From the NCBI RefSeq assembly GCF_024172165.1, contig NZ_JAMZEB010000002.1, positions 9,212,501-9,276,500 on the forward strand: 64,000 bases of DNA, given 5' to 3'. Shown here piece after piece: positions 47,106 through 56,720 of the stretch. The stretch's first letter is position 1; each line of letters begins with the position of its first letter. A program made the translations under genes and the position numbers. The notes under the pieces are model-generated. The model did no database searches. It saw nothing but the letters and a program-made list of their open reading frames with translations, and was not told the DNA's origin. The DNA is from Nonomuraea thailandensis (lineage in GTDB: Bacteria; Actinomycetota; Actinomycetes; Streptosporangiales; Streptosporangiaceae).

Positions 47106-47624
47106 GTGACAGCGCTCGCCATCATGATTCTCTTCGGTGCAACAGGCGAGATCGGGCCCATACGCTGCGGCGCATCTCTGAACAGCATCGCCAAGACCCT
47201 CGGCCCGCCATGGGACATCGGCCGTGTCAGCCGGCGGAAAAGGTGGCCCCACCTCTTCTCATACGGACACGTCGAACTCTGCGTCTGCCACTGCCGCACC
47301 GTGACGATGGTCAGCGTCCAAGCTCGACACGACCCCGTTGAGCTCCCTGAGCCAGAAACGAACGTACTCACCGCCTATTCCTCTCAGATGACCATGAGGC
47401 AGATCACGGCATCACTGGACAAGGCATGCTGCCGTTGGCGAACAGACCCGAATAGCTCACCCGACAGGCGTGAGCTATACACCGAACCGGCAAGGGTCGG
47501 CTTCGTGTTCCGCAGCACCGGCCACGCCCCCGAACCCCTCCTGGAACAGGCAGGCCTCTGGATCAACGAGCACGAGTGCGCTCCCCTCCCACACGGTCTC
47601 GCCGACGACGGCCTCGGCACATAA
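47106..47624 (+). CDS. Hypothetical protein, possible immunity-type
   Basis: A 172-residue soluble protein. GPIRCGASLNSIAKTLGPPW and FSYGHVELCVCHCRTVTMVS are the most distinctive stretches, and I recall similar proteins in other actinomycetes without a function. GTG at 47106 is preferred; TATGCT lies eight bases upstream and no ribosome site is seen. Codon use is less GC-rich than the neighbours. Confidence 0.55.
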   Translation: MTALAIMILFGATGEIGPIRCGASLNSIAKTLGPPWDIGRVSRRKRWPHLFSYGHVELCVCHCRTVTMVSVQARHDPVELPEPETNVLTAYSSQMTMRQITASLDKACCRWRTDPNSSPDRRELYTEPARVGFVFRSTGHAPEPLLEQAGLWINEHECAPLPHGLADDGLGT

Positions 47625-47719
47625 CGAGCGGGTGGTTCCACGTAGTTCATTGCGGATCCGCGGTTGCGGGAAATTCATGCTGAGCAGCTTCGAATGGCCT
47701 GCCCCAACACCGAAAGCAG

Positions 47720-48478
47720 CTATGTCTGATCCGGATGCTGTCTGTGCCCGTAGGCGTCATGAACCTGGCCGAGAAGCCGCACAAAACGCTCCCGCTCCAC
47801 TGGCGTCAGGGCAGCGAACGGTACAGCGGCGAGTTCATCCGTTCGCCGCTCCGCACTGGCGAGGGCCATGGGGTCAGTCTCCGGCGCCGACGGCCACGGT
47901 CCATCCCATCCATTCGCCCTCGCCTTGTCGACTCCAGGCCCGGCGAGGATGGCTCTGAGCGGCGTAAGGCCATGCTCATGGACGGCGATCAGATGAGAGG
48001 CGCCCCGATATTCGCGCAACCGCAGCAATGCGAGAGCGACCCGGGACGCCGGATCCTCATCGGCCACCACAAGCGATCGCCATGCCGCGAAGAGCGGGCG
48101 GCCGACTGGCTCGGCTGCCTCCGCCACCCGTTCGGCCAGATCGGCCAACTGACCGAGCTCCGGAAGGTCACCGTAAGTGGTGCGTGCCCAGTACGTGCAC
48201 TCCTCCACGTCCACCTCAACGATGCTTCTGAGCGGAACCACGGCCCGTGCGGTGTCCCACGCGTCACGAACCAGGTCCGGCGAGAAGAACCCGCACGCCG
48301 CCGCCACCACCTCGGCGTCCACATCACCGAGCACCCCCGCGCGTCCACCGAAGTAGAACGGCCAGCGCGAAAGCCTTAAGCCTTCCCCACGAGCCCCGAA
48401 GCGCTCAGTCTCGCCGAATGCGGCACCCACCTTGATCACGATCCGCTTCGTACGCCGCACCACATCCTCGGGCGTCAC
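47720..48478 (-). CDS. SCO6745 (SalK-like) family protein
   Basis: A 252-residue helical protein. RLSRWPFYFGGRAGVLGDVD, CGFFSPDLVRDAWDTARAVV and LRLREYRGASHLIAVHEHGL are typical of the actinobacterial SCO6745 family, which is named after a Streptomyces gene and has unknown function. The GTG at 48478 follows GGGAG. Confidence 0.83.
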   Translation of the reverse strand: MTPEDVVRRTKRIVIKVGAAFGETERFGARGEGLRLSRWPFYFGGRAGVLGDVDAEVVAAACGFFSPDLVRDAWDTARAVVPLRSIVEVDVEECTYWARTTYGDLPELGQLADLAERVAEAAEPVGRPLFAAWRSLVVADEDPASRVALALLRLREYRGASHLIAVHEHGLTPLRAILAGPGVDKARANGWDGPWPSAPETDPMALASAERRTDELAAVPFAALTPVERERFVRLLGQVHDAYGHRQHPDQT

Positions 48479-48501
48479 CTTGCGCTCCCTTCTCGGCGAT
48501 C

Positions 48502-49235
48502 GTGCCGGGACGAACGCTCCGCCGATCTTCCACCACCGTCACGGGCGCCTGCTCAGCACCCGCAACCGCCGTCATCTGTGATGGCGCGGAGACTCGCGAG
48601 ATTTCGCTGACAGTTTTCGACCAACGGTTCACCCACATCTACACCCACGGCGACGGCATCGTGCTGGCCGCTGCACGCTGTGCGCGCGTAGACATCGACG
48701 TCGAGCGCTACCAGGAGCCCATCCCGGAGGACGAGCTACACCTCACGAAAAGCGTCCGGGTCATCGATGAAGGCGGCCATACCCTGTCGGCCTTCTACGC
48801 AACAACGGCGGCCACCCCTGGATGGCGCCGCCCCACACCTCGGACGCCTTCTGGTACGACTGCTACGCGCTGAACGTCGGAAACGAAGTGGTCCATGCCT
48901 GCCCCTACCCCGACTTCCCCCTGATCGAGGTCGATGGTCACGGCGTCCGCAGCATCACCCCGAACGCCATCACAAGCAGCGACGGCCTGGCCGTCTCCGG
49001 CGACGAGCTCGCCTTCCTCGATCAACACCGAGCGGCCGGCGGGTTCCGCTGGGAGCTCCGCAGAGGCCGCCGACAGAACGGCACCATCACCGAGTCGCAC
49101 CGGCTGAACCTGCTCCTTCCCCACGACCGACACCCGACCGGCTGGGCCCGAGGAAAGATCGGCAGAGACGGCACGCTGTGGCTGCACGAGCACGGAGACC
49201 CGCGCCACTGGTACCGCTATGAGATGAACTCCTAG
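48502..49235 (+). pseudogene. Frameshifted gene, unknown family
   Basis: One reading frame (48502-48873) runs through ...TKSVRVIDEGGHTLSAFY and then becomes low-quality (PTPRTPSGTTATR). In the next frame, coding resumes at about 48795 (GLLRNNGGHPWMAPPHTSDA and onward) and runs to 49235. The two halves read as one protein after a single-base indel near 48785-48800, where the upstream frame and the downstream frame cross. The gene may be dead, a sequencing error or a programmed frameshift. The N-terminal start is unclear. No family was recognised. Confidence 0.6.
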
Positions 49236-49261
49236 CCCAGGCTCGCCGGCGACGCAAGAAA

Positions 49262-49292
49262 GCCCCTGACGGCGTAACGCCTGTTCAGGGGC
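49262..49292 (-). terminator. Terminator of tRNA-Thr
   Basis: On the minus strand GCCCCTGA ... TCAGGGGC arms (49285-49292 and 49262-49269) with an inner GGCG/CGCC stem precede TTTCTT. It lies 14 bases beyond the tRNA. Confidence 0.8.
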
Positions 49293-49305
49293 CTTCTGGA
49301 TGCAG

Positions 49306-49378
49306 AGCCGACGAGGGGAATCGAACCCCTGACCTTCTGTTTACAAGACAGATGCTCTGCCGATTGAGCTACGTCGGC
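49306..49378 (-). tRNA. tRNA-Thr (TGT anticodon)
   Basis: A complete cloverleaf on the minus strand: acceptor GCCGACG/CGTCGGC, D arm GCTC...GAGC, anticodon stem TCTGT/ACAGA with loop CTTGTAA (anticodon TGT, reading ACA), variable AGGTC and T arm AGGGG-TTCGATT-CCCCT. No encoded CCA is seen. It borders a patch with AT-richer genes and could serve as an integration site. Confidence 0.95.
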
Positions 49379-49398
49379 ACGGCCTACCAGTGTAGACG

Positions 49399-50364
49399 CT
49401 AGAGACGCCTGTGACGAGCGACTTCATACAGCGCCACCCCAGCCGCCACCCCCGCGTTGAGCGACTCCGCAGCCGCCTGCATCGGGATCCGCGTGACGAC
49501 GTCACAGTGCTCCCGCACCAGCCGCGACAGCCCCTTGCCCTCGGAGCCCACGACGACCACCAGCGGCTCGGTCAGCAGGTCGACGTCGCCGATGTCGGTT
49601 TCGCCGGCGCCGTCGAGGCCGATGACGAAGAGGCCGGACTCGCGGTATTCGCGCAGGGCGGCCGTCAGGTTGGCGGCGCGGGCGACGCGGAGGTTGGCGA
49701 GGGTGCCCGCCGAGGTCTTCCAGGCGCCGCCCGTGACGCCGGCCGAGCGGCGGGACGGGATGAGCAGGCCGTGGGCGCCGAAGGCGGTGGCGGAGCGGGC
49801 GATGGCGCCCAGGTTGCGGGGGTCGGTGACCGAGTCGAGGGCGACGATCAGCGGTACCTCGGCGGCGTCCTGGGCGAGCTCGACCAGCTCCGACGGGTGG
49901 GCGTAGTCGTATGCCGGGATCTGCAGGGCGATGCCCTGGTGCACGCCGCCCTCCGTCAGGCGGTCGAGCTTGTCGCGGCTGACCTCCAGGAGGGCGATGC
50001 CGCGCTCAGCCGCGATCTTGATGGAGTCGCGTACGCGGTCGTCGTTGTCGATGCGCTGGGCGACGTAGAGGGCGCTGGCCGGCACGCCTGCCTGCAGGGC
50101 CTCCAGCACCGGGTTGCGGCCGCCGACGTAGTCGGGGGCGTCTTCCGAGCGGCGCTGCTGCCTGGCGGGCGCGGCGCGGCGGGTGCCGTCGCGGTCCTCG
50201 CGGGCGATGCGCTCGGTGCGTGCCTTGTCCTTGTACCAGTGGCGCATCTCGGCGGGCGGGGTCGCGCCCTTGCCCTCGAGCGACCGGCGGCCCTGACCTC
50301 CGGTGCCTTTGGACGGGCCCTTTTTCTTCGCGGGCCTGCCCGAAGCCCTACCGCCTGCTGCCAT
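49399..50364 (-). CDS. rlmB: 23S rRNA (guanosine-2'-O-)-methyltransferase RlmB
   Basis: A 321-residue SPOUT methyltransferase. The basic N-terminal extension (about 1-75) is followed by the RNA-binding part (YVGGRNPVLEALQAGVPASA) and the knot: DSVTDPRNLGAIARSATAFG, VGSEGKGLSRLVREHCD and RIPMQAAAESLNAGVAAGVA. It methylates G2251 of 23S rRNA. It is 54 bases downstream of cysS on the same strand, the usual actinobacterial order. Confidence 0.95.
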   Translation of the reverse strand: MAAGGRASGRPAKKKGPSKGTGGQGRRSLEGKGATPPAEMRHWYKDKARTERIAREDRDGTRRAAPARQQRRSEDAPDYVGGRNPVLEALQAGVPASALYVAQRIDNDDRVRDSIKIAAERGIALLEVSRDKLDRLTEGGVHQGIALQIPAYDYAHPSELVELAQDAAEVPLIVALDSVTDPRNLGAIARSATAFGAHGLLIPSRRSAGVTGGAWKTSAGTLANLRVARAANLTAALREYRESGLFVIGLDGAGETDIGDVDLLTEPLVVVVGSEGKGLSRLVREHCDVVTRIPMQAAAESLNAGVAAGVALYEVARHRRL

Positions 50365-50418
50365 GGAATCAAGGGTACTCGGGCTGTTGGCGAGCCCGAG
50401 CCACCAGACGCCCCCGCC

Positions 50419-51810
<1,392 letters not shown>

Positions 51811-51853
51811 AAAGGCAAGGCTAACGCCTCAGGGCGGTCAGCACGCCGATAAA

Positions 51854-52240
51854 TCAACCCCGCAAGATGACCTTGTCGGCAGAGAGCCGTACGATAAGCC
51901 GCTCGGTGCCCGGTTTGTCCTCCCAGGACGTGCCCTGGTACTTCTGCGACAGCTCCTCGATGAGCGCTCCCTCGGGATCGGGTGTCATGGTCACCCGCCC
52001 GCGGACCTCCACGTACCGGTACGGATCGTCGGGGTCGATGACCAGCAGGCTGGCCCGCGGGTCGCGCTCGAAGTTGCGCGGCTTCCTGCGTCCCTTCACG
52101 GTCGAGAAGAGGATGTCGTCGCCGTCGGTGCGCACCCACACGACCGACGACTGCGGCCCTCCGTCGGGATTGAGGCTCGTCACCGTCGCGTAATTCGGCG
52201 CGTCCAGGAGTATCCGGACATCTTCCGTCAGCACTGCCAT
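51854..52240 (-). CDS. PPOX-class F420-dependent oxidoreductase
   Basis: A 128-residue split-barrel protein: LDAPNYATVTSLNPDGGPQS, DILFSTVKGRRKPRNFERDP and VRGRVTMTPD. This is the pattern of F420-dependent PPOX/FDOR-B proteins, which reduce various substrates with F420H2. It ends 43 bases before the start of cysS and may be cotranscribed with it. Confidence 0.9.
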   Translation of the reverse strand: MAVLTEDVRILLDAPNYATVTSLNPDGGPQSSVVWVRTDGDDILFSTVKGRRKPRNFERDPRASLLVIDPDDPYRYVEVRGRVTMTPDPEGALIEELSQKYQGTSWEDKPGTERLIVRLSADKVILRG

Positions 52241-52297
52241 GCGCGGCTCTCCCTTGATCGGTCTTGACCATCATTGTTCTGTAGGCTCGACACCGCC

Positions 52298-53260
52298 ATG
52301 GACGTGACTCCCCCCTCTACGCTCCGCCGCCTGGGCATCGCCCTGGCCGGGCTCGCGGTCGCCGCCCTCGCCGGGGCCGCGTGCGCGCTGTCCTTCGACG
52401 ACCTGCGCACGCTCGCCGTCACCGGCGAGGCCAGGCCCGACCTCGCCTTCCTCTATCCGGCGGCCTTCGACGCGCTCCTGCTGATCGCGCTGATCGCCGT
52501 GCTGCTGCTGCGCCCCGCCAGGATGCTGGTGCGCGTGCAGGCGGCGTTCGTGCTGGTGCTGCTGATCGTGGCGGCCGCGGCGGTGAACGTGGCCACGGCG
52601 GTGCGGTTCCAGTTCGGCGTGCGGGAGACGGCCGTGGGCGTGGCCCTGGCGCCGTGGATCATGCTGGCGCTGGCGCTGTGGCTGTGGCTGCTGCTGATCA
52701 AGCACGTGCGCGGCCCCGAACGCCACGCGCAGGAGGACCGTACGGCGGAGCGCGACATCGTGCCGTTCCACCGCCCCGAGACGGCTCCCCCGCTGGCCAC
52801 GGACACGCCCCCGCCCGTGCTGGAGCCCACCCCGGTGGTCGGCCCCACCCCCGCCCCCGAGACGCCGCCGGTCTCGGCTCAGGTGTCCGAGTGGCCGATG
52901 CAGGAGAAGGACCTCGCCCCCGAGCCCGCCCCCGGACCTGTCTCCGGGTCCGCGCCCGAGCCCGCCCCCGAGCCGGAATTAGAGCCCGAGCCGGAGACGC
53001 GCCCCGTCCGCTGGGGCGACCGTGTCAAGCCCTCCGACGTCCTGGTCCACCCTCGCCCGGAGGACGACGAGGACGCCGACACCCAGCCGCACCCCGTCTT
53101 CGAGGACGACGCCCCCGACCCCGTGCACGGCCCGGAGAGCGCCGACGAGGGCGAGCGCCCGGACGAGATGGAGGACACCGCCCCGCACCCGGTGGTCCAC
53201 GACGACACGCCGGCCCCGTCGGGGCGCCTGCGCGCCACCCCGCGCCCGCCCGACGACTGA
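52298..53260 (+). CDS. DUF2637 membrane protein with acidic tail
   Basis: A 320-residue protein. Four helices (about 12-38, 55-75, 80-100 and 110-140) with ALSFDDLRTLAVTGEARPDL and FLYPAAFDALLLIALIAVLL match DUF2637, known from plasmid spread proteins and chromosomal relatives. The soluble tail (about 150-320) is rich in Pro, Glu, Asp. The ATG at 52298 is chosen. Its role here is unknown; a chromosomal relative of plasmid proteins is more likely than a plasmid remnant. Confidence 0.83.
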   Translation: MDVTPPSTLRRLGIALAGLAVAALAGAACALSFDDLRTLAVTGEARPDLAFLYPAAFDALLLIALIAVLLLRPARMLVRVQAAFVLVLLIVAAAAVNVATAVRFQFGVRETAVGVALAPWIMLALALWLWLLLIKHVRGPERHAQEDRTAERDIVPFHRPETAPPLATDTPPPVLEPTPVVGPTPAPETPPVSAQVSEWPMQEKDLAPEPAPGPVSGSAPEPAPEPELEPEPETRPVRWGDRVKPSDVLVHPRPEDDEDADTQPHPVFEDDAPDPVHGPESADEGERPDEMEDTAPHPVVHDDTPAPSGRLRATPRPPDD

Positions 53261-53274
53261 TCCGGACATGGGCG

Positions 53275-53304
53275 GGCCCGCCCGGGAGAGATCCCGGGCG
53301 GGCC
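53275..53304. terminator. Perfect hairpin between convergent genes
   Basis: Thirteen-base perfect arms (GGCCCGCCCGGGA and TCCCGGGCGGGCC) around GAGA, between the DUF2637 gene and the GlsB gene. Confidence 0.8.
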
Positions 53305-53328
53305 GATGTATCCCGCTTGGAGCCGGCG

Positions 53329-53598
53329 TCAGACGCGATGACCGCGCTTGAGGCCGGCGACCAGGCCGACACCGACGATCGCGAGCACCACCTGCATCAC
53401 CAGTTCGATCCAGTCGATGCCGGGTGTCGTCTCCACGCCCAGCACCTGGGCGAGCAGCGTACCCACCAGGGCCGCCACGATGCCGACGACGATGGTGAGG
53501 ATCCACCCGATGGCCTGCCTGCCGGGAAGCAGCAGACGACCGATTGCGCCAATCACGGCGCCAATCACGATGGCGCCAAGGATGGATTCGATGGTCAT
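53329..53598 (-). CDS. GlsB/YeaQ/YmgE stress membrane protein (copy 1)
   Basis: An 89-residue three-helix protein: ILGAIVIGAVIGAIGRLLLP, GWILTIVVGIVAALVGTLLA and WIELVMQVVLAIVGVGLVAG. GlsB-type proteins are induced by stress in many bacteria; function unknown. A second copy lies 97 bases upstream. The ATG at 53598 has GGGGAGG upstream, right after a hairpin. Confidence 0.92.
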   Translation of the reverse strand: MTIESILGAIVIGAVIGAIGRLLLPGRQAIGWILTIVVGIVAALVGTLLAQVLGVETTPGIDWIELVMQVVLAIVGVGLVAGLKRGHRV

Positions 53599-53612
53599 GA
53601 CATGAAACCTCC

Positions 53613-53643
53613 CCGTGAGGGTGAGCGGTTCACTCTCACGGGA
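53613..53643 (-). promoter_or_regulatory. Hairpin in the leader of GlsB copy 1
   Basis: Arms CCCGTGAGGGTGA (53613-53625) and TCACTCTCACGGG (53631-53643) pair with one mismatch. On the minus strand the stem ends next to the GGGGAGG ribosome site, so it could modulate translation, or end the upstream transcript. Confidence 0.5.
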
Positions 53644-53649
53644 AGGTCG

Positions 53650-53673
53650 CTACCCGATCTACGGCGATTATGC
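53650..53673 (-). promoter_or_regulatory. Sigma-B-like promoter for GlsB copy 1
   Basis: On the minus strand GCAT, 14 bases, then GGGTAG. This is close to the Streptomyces sigma-B consensus GNNT-N14-16-GGGTAC/T, with one mismatch at the last base. Confidence 0.35.
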
Positions 53674-53694
53674 ATGCCGTAAAGAAGGGCCAGG

Positions 53695-53985
53695 TCAGGT
53701 CATGGTTCTGCCAGTACGGCCACCGCCGCGCCCCATGCCCATGCGGGTCACAAGCAGCACACCGATGACGGCCAGAGCGAGCTGGAGTATGTGCTCGATC
53801 CAGTCGATCCCTTTCGTGTCGGCCCAGCCGAACGCGTGCGCGATCAGTGTGCCGACCAGGGCGGCCACGATGCCGACGATGAGGGTCAGGCCGATGGACA
53901 TGTTCTGCCTGCCGGGCACCAGCAGCCTGGCCAGCGCACCGACGATGGCGCCGATGACTACTGCGGAAACAATCGCGCCGATCAT
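53695..53985 (-). CDS. GlsB/YeaQ/YmgE stress membrane protein (copy 2)
   Basis: A 96-residue paralogue of the protein at 53329-53598, with VVIGAIVGALARLLVPGRQN, LTLIVGIVAALVGTLIAHAF and LALAVIGVLLVTRMGMGRGG. The LPGRQ/VPGRQ turn is shared by both copies, so they arose by tandem duplication. Its own basic tail is longer. A good ribosome site (GGGGGGAG) precedes the ATG. Confidence 0.9.
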   Translation of the reverse strand: MIGAIVSAVVIGAIVGALARLLVPGRQNMSIGLTLIVGIVAALVGTLIAHAFGWADTKGIDWIEHILQLALAVIGVLLVTRMGMGRGGGRTGRTMT

Positions 53986-54027
53986 GTGTAGCTCCCCCCG
54001 AGACGTTCACATGTCTTGACGGGACAC

Positions 54028-54053
54028 ATACCCCCTGAGCAGGCAAACTACCC
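54028..54053 (-). promoter_or_regulatory. Sigma-B-like promoter for GlsB copy 2
   Basis: On the minus strand GGGT, 16 bases, GGGTAT: an exact fit to GNNT-N14-16-GGGTAC/T. The transcript would start about 35 bases before the ATG at 53985. Confidence 0.5.
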
Positions 54054-54169
54054 ATGAGAAGACGGCGGTCCGTACCGCGCCAGTGACGAACCGCCGCCTC
54101 CGAATCAGGCGGGCTAGGCGACGACCCGCCAGGACACCCTCACGCGTCCCTACATATGACGCCGGGCGC

Positions 54170-54640
54170 TCAGGAAAGGTTGACGACCAGCGCCGTCGCG
54201 ATGGCCGCCACGCCCTCTCCACGCCCCGTCAGGCCCAGCCCGTCGGTGGTGGTGGCGGAGACGCTCACAGGGGCCCCTACGGCCGCACTGAGGGCCTTCT
54301 CGGCCTCCTCACGGCGCGGGGCCAGCTTGGGCCGGTTACCGACCACCTGGACCGCCACGTTGCCGATCTCGAAACCGGCGGCGCGTACCTGGCGGGCGGT
54401 CTCCTCCAGCAGGGCGGCACCCGAGGCGCCCGCCCAGCGCGGGTCGGCCGTGCCGAACAGCCGGCCCAGATCGCCCAGCCCGGCCGCCGACAGCAGCGCG
54501 TCGCAGGCGGCGTGGGCGGCGGCGTCGCCGTCGGAGTGGCCTTCGAGGCCGACCTCGCCCGGCCAGCGCAGGCCCGCGAGGTTGAGCTCGCGGGCTGCGT
54601 CATCCGATGAGAACGGGTGGACGTCGACACCGACGCCCAC
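54170..54640 (-). CDS. ispF: 2-C-methyl-D-erythritol 2,4-cyclodiphosphate synthase
   Basis: A 156-residue zinc enzyme of the MEP isoprenoid pathway. DVHPF (metal Asp, His), [17 protein letters not shown] and the end motif [17 protein letters not shown] are diagnostic. GTG at 54640 starts 17 bases after the carD stop. IspD is not found next to it in this window. The order with carD is conserved in actinobacteria. Confidence 0.95.
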   Translation of the reverse strand: MGVGVDVHPFSSDDAARELNLAGLRWPGEVGLEGHSDGDAAAHAACDALLSAAGLGDLGRLFGTADPRWAGASGAALLEETARQVRAAGFEIGNVAVQVVGNRPKLAPRREEAEKALSAAVGAPVSVSATTTDGLGLTGRGEGVAAIATALVVNLS

Positions 54641-54657
54641 CCGTGGAAGATTCGTGT

Positions 54658-55140
54658 TCAGGAGTTGAGAACCTCGTCGAGCAGGGCCTCAGCCTTGTCC
54701 TCATTGGTCTTCTCGGCAAGGGCCAACTCGCTGACAAGGATCTGACGAGCCTTGGCGAGCATGCGCTTCTCACCCGCGGACAGGCCGCGCTCGCGGTCCC
54801 TCCGCCACAGGTCCCGAACCACCTCGGCGACCTTGTTCACATCGCCGGAGGCGAGCTTCTCGAGATTGGCCTTGTAGCGACGAGACCAGTTGGTCGGCTC
54901 CTCGGTGTGCGGCATCCGAAGGACATCGAAAACCCGCTCAAGGCCTTCCTGACCGACAACATCGCGCACGCCGACGAGTTCTGCGTTTTCAGCTGGCACC
55001 TGGACGGTAAGGTCGCCCTTGTCGACCTTGAGCACCAGGTAGGTCTTTTCCTCACCCTTGATGGATCGCGTCGTGATTGCTTCGATCCGAGCAGCCCCAT
55101 GGTGGGGGTAGACGACAGTGTCGCCGACCTGGAAAGTCAT
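54658..55140 (-). CDS. carD: CarD family transcription factor
   Basis: A 160-residue RNA polymerase-binding factor. [20 protein letters not shown] is the RNAP-interaction Tudor-like start and the helical half ([31 protein letters not shown]) binds promoter DNA. It stabilises open complexes at rRNA and many other promoters. A clear AAGGGG site precedes the ATG at 55140. Confidence 0.95.
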   Translation of the reverse strand: MTFQVGDTVVYPHHGAARIEAITTRSIKGEEKTYLVLKVDKGDLTVQVPAENAELVGVRDVVGQEGLERVFDVLRMPHTEEPTNWSRRYKANLEKLASGDVNKVAEVVRDLWRRDRERGLSAGEKRMLAKARQILVSELALAEKTNEDKAEALLDEVLNS

Positions 55141-55391
55141 GTGACAAGTACCCCTTCCGCTGTACTCCAGAGTACCACGCATCCACAGCCTCCCGGAACA
55201 GTGAAATCCTCATAACTGCAGGTCAAGGCCGCATATTGGGGCTTGACAAGCGCTCAACTCTATGAATCGCATTTCCGGACATAGCGAATGACCTGCGGGG
55301 GTGTGGATATGACCTTGCATTGGGGTGGATATGGTGGGCGCTGCACATCACGCACGCGCGACACCTGCGCAAGACCAAGGAGTACCCGCCC

Positions 55392-55973
55392 GTGACCAGC
55401 CGTCGCTGGATTGCCGTAGCCGCCGCGTTCTTGGCAGCCCCCGCGCTCGCGGGCTGTGCGGCCGGATTCGACGCCACCACCAACCAGCCCTACGCACCCG
55501 CCGAAGCGCAAGTGCTGATCGATAAGGACGCGTACGGCAAGAGCGGCATTCACATCCCGCAGGCGTTCATCCTCGGGCCCGACTCCGGGGCCCAGATCCC
55601 GTGGCGCGGCTCCGCCCCCATCTACCTCAACATCCTGAACACCGCCGGCGCCCCCGACACCCTCCAGGCGGTCTCGGCCGGCCAGATGGGCTCGGTGAAG
55701 GTCACCGCCCCGATCCAGCTCCCGAGCAACACGCTCGTCAACACCGGCAAGCCCACCCCGCAGATCATGCTGGAGGCGATCCCCAGGAGCCTCAGGGGCG
55801 GCGAGTCCATCAAGCTGGACCTCCAGTTCGCCAACGCCGGGATCGTGTCCATGAACGTGCCTGTGGTGACGCGCAGCCGCGAATACAAGGACTACCCGCC
55901 GGCCCCCGGCGCCACCGCGGCTCCCACGCCCACCCCGACCCCGTCCGCCACCGCGGCCGAAGAGGGTCACTGA
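55392..55973 (+). CDS. Lipoprotein, possible copper-chaperone-like fold
   Basis: A 193-residue lipoprotein. GTG at 55392 has AAGGAG nine bases upstream. The signal ends in LAGC, a good lipobox. The mature fold (GSAPIYLNILNTAGAPDTLQ, LQFANAGIVSMNVPVVTRSR) reads like the PCuAC/DUF461 family, but the His-x-Met copper ligands are not evident. A Pro/Thr/Ala tail ends it. Streptomyces has a similar lipoprotein near phoU and carD. Function unknown. Confidence 0.75.
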   Translation: MTSRRWIAVAAAFLAAPALAGCAAGFDATTNQPYAPAEAQVLIDKDAYGKSGIHIPQAFILGPDSGAQIPWRGSAPIYLNILNTAGAPDTLQAVSAGQMGSVKVTAPIQLPSNTLVNTGKPTPQIMLEAIPRSLRGGESIKLDLQFANAGIVSMNVPVVTRSREYKDYPPAPGATAAPTPTPTPSATAAEEGH

Positions 55974-55980
55974 TCGCACG

Positions 55981-56019
55981 AAGAACCCCGGTACCGCGGC
56001 GCGGTACCGGGGTTCTTCC
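55981..56019. terminator. Strong perfect hairpin between lipoprotein and phoP genes
   Basis: Eighteen-base perfect arms (55981-55998 and 56002-56019) with a three-base loop, between two convergent genes. Confidence 0.85.
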
Positions 56020-56027
56020 GTGTTCGC

Positions 56028-56720
56028 CTACTCCTCGACGGCGTCGAACTTGTAGCCCAGGCCGCGCACGGTCAGGATGCAGCGCGGGTTCGACGGGTCC
56101 GACTCGATCTTCGCGCGCAGGCGCTTGACGTGCACGTCCAGCGTCTTGGTGTCGCCCACGTAGTCGGCGCCCCAGACCCGGTCGATGAGCTGGCCCCTGG
56201 TCAGCACCCGCCCCGCGTTGCGCAGCAGCACCTCCAGCAGCTCGAACTCCTTCAGCGGGAGCTGCACCTGCTCGCCCCGCACGGCCACGACGTGCCGGTC
56301 GACGTCCATGCGCACCGGGCCGACGGCCAGCACGGCCGTCTCCAGCTCCTCCACCACGTCGCCCTGGCGGCGGAGCACCGCGCGGATGCGGGCCACCAGC
56401 TCGCGCGAGGAGAACGGCTTGGTGACGTAGTCGTCGGCGCCCAGCTCCAGGCCCACGACCTTGTCGATCTCGCTGTCCTTGGCCGTCAGCATGATCACCG
56501 GCACCTTGGAGCGCTGCCGCAGCGAGCGGCACACCTCCGTGCCGGGCAGGCCGGGCAGCATCAGGTCGAGCAGCACCAGGTCGGCGCCGTTGCGGTCGAA
56601 GGTCTCCAGCGCCTCGGGCCCGGTCGCCGCGACGGACACCTCGAAGCCCTCCTTGCGCAGCATGTAGGACAGGGCGTCCGAGAAGGACTCCTCGTCCTCC
56701 ACGACGAGTACTCGGGTCAT
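56028..56720 (-). CDS. phoP: PhoP/RegX3-type response regulator
   Basis: A 230-residue OmpR-family regulator. The receiver has the acidic start VVEDEE, phospho-Asp in VLLDLMLPG and Lys in TKPFSSRELVARI; the wHTH includes RVLTRGQLIDRVWG and VDVHVKRLRAKIE-like KTLDVHVKRLRAKIE. It lies beside phoU and a sensor kinase, as S. coelicolor phoP does. It overlaps the kinase by four bases. RegX3 is the mycobacterial name for this place. Controls phosphate starvation genes. Confidence 0.93.
   Translation of the reverse strand: MTRVLVVEDEESFSDALSYMLRKEGFEVSVAATGPEALETFDRNGADLVLLDLMLPGLPGTEVCRSLRQRSKVPVIMLTAKDSEIDKVVGLELGADDYVTKPFSSRELVARIRAVLRRQGDVVEELETAVLAVGPVRMDVDRHVVAVRGEQVQLPLKEFELLEVLLRNAGRVLTRGQLIDRVWGADYVGDTKTLDVHVKRLRAKIESDPSNPRCILTVRGLGYKFDAVEE

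Noticed and set aside
46841-47371. 176-codon minus-strand frame
   Set aside because: Overlaps the better plus-strand gene at 47106; Ser/Arg/Gly-rich and no start signals.
52298-53260. Plasmid spread (SpdB) locus
   Set aside because: DUF2637 also occurs in chromosomes and the genes around it are conserved core genes; no transfer or replication genes are present.
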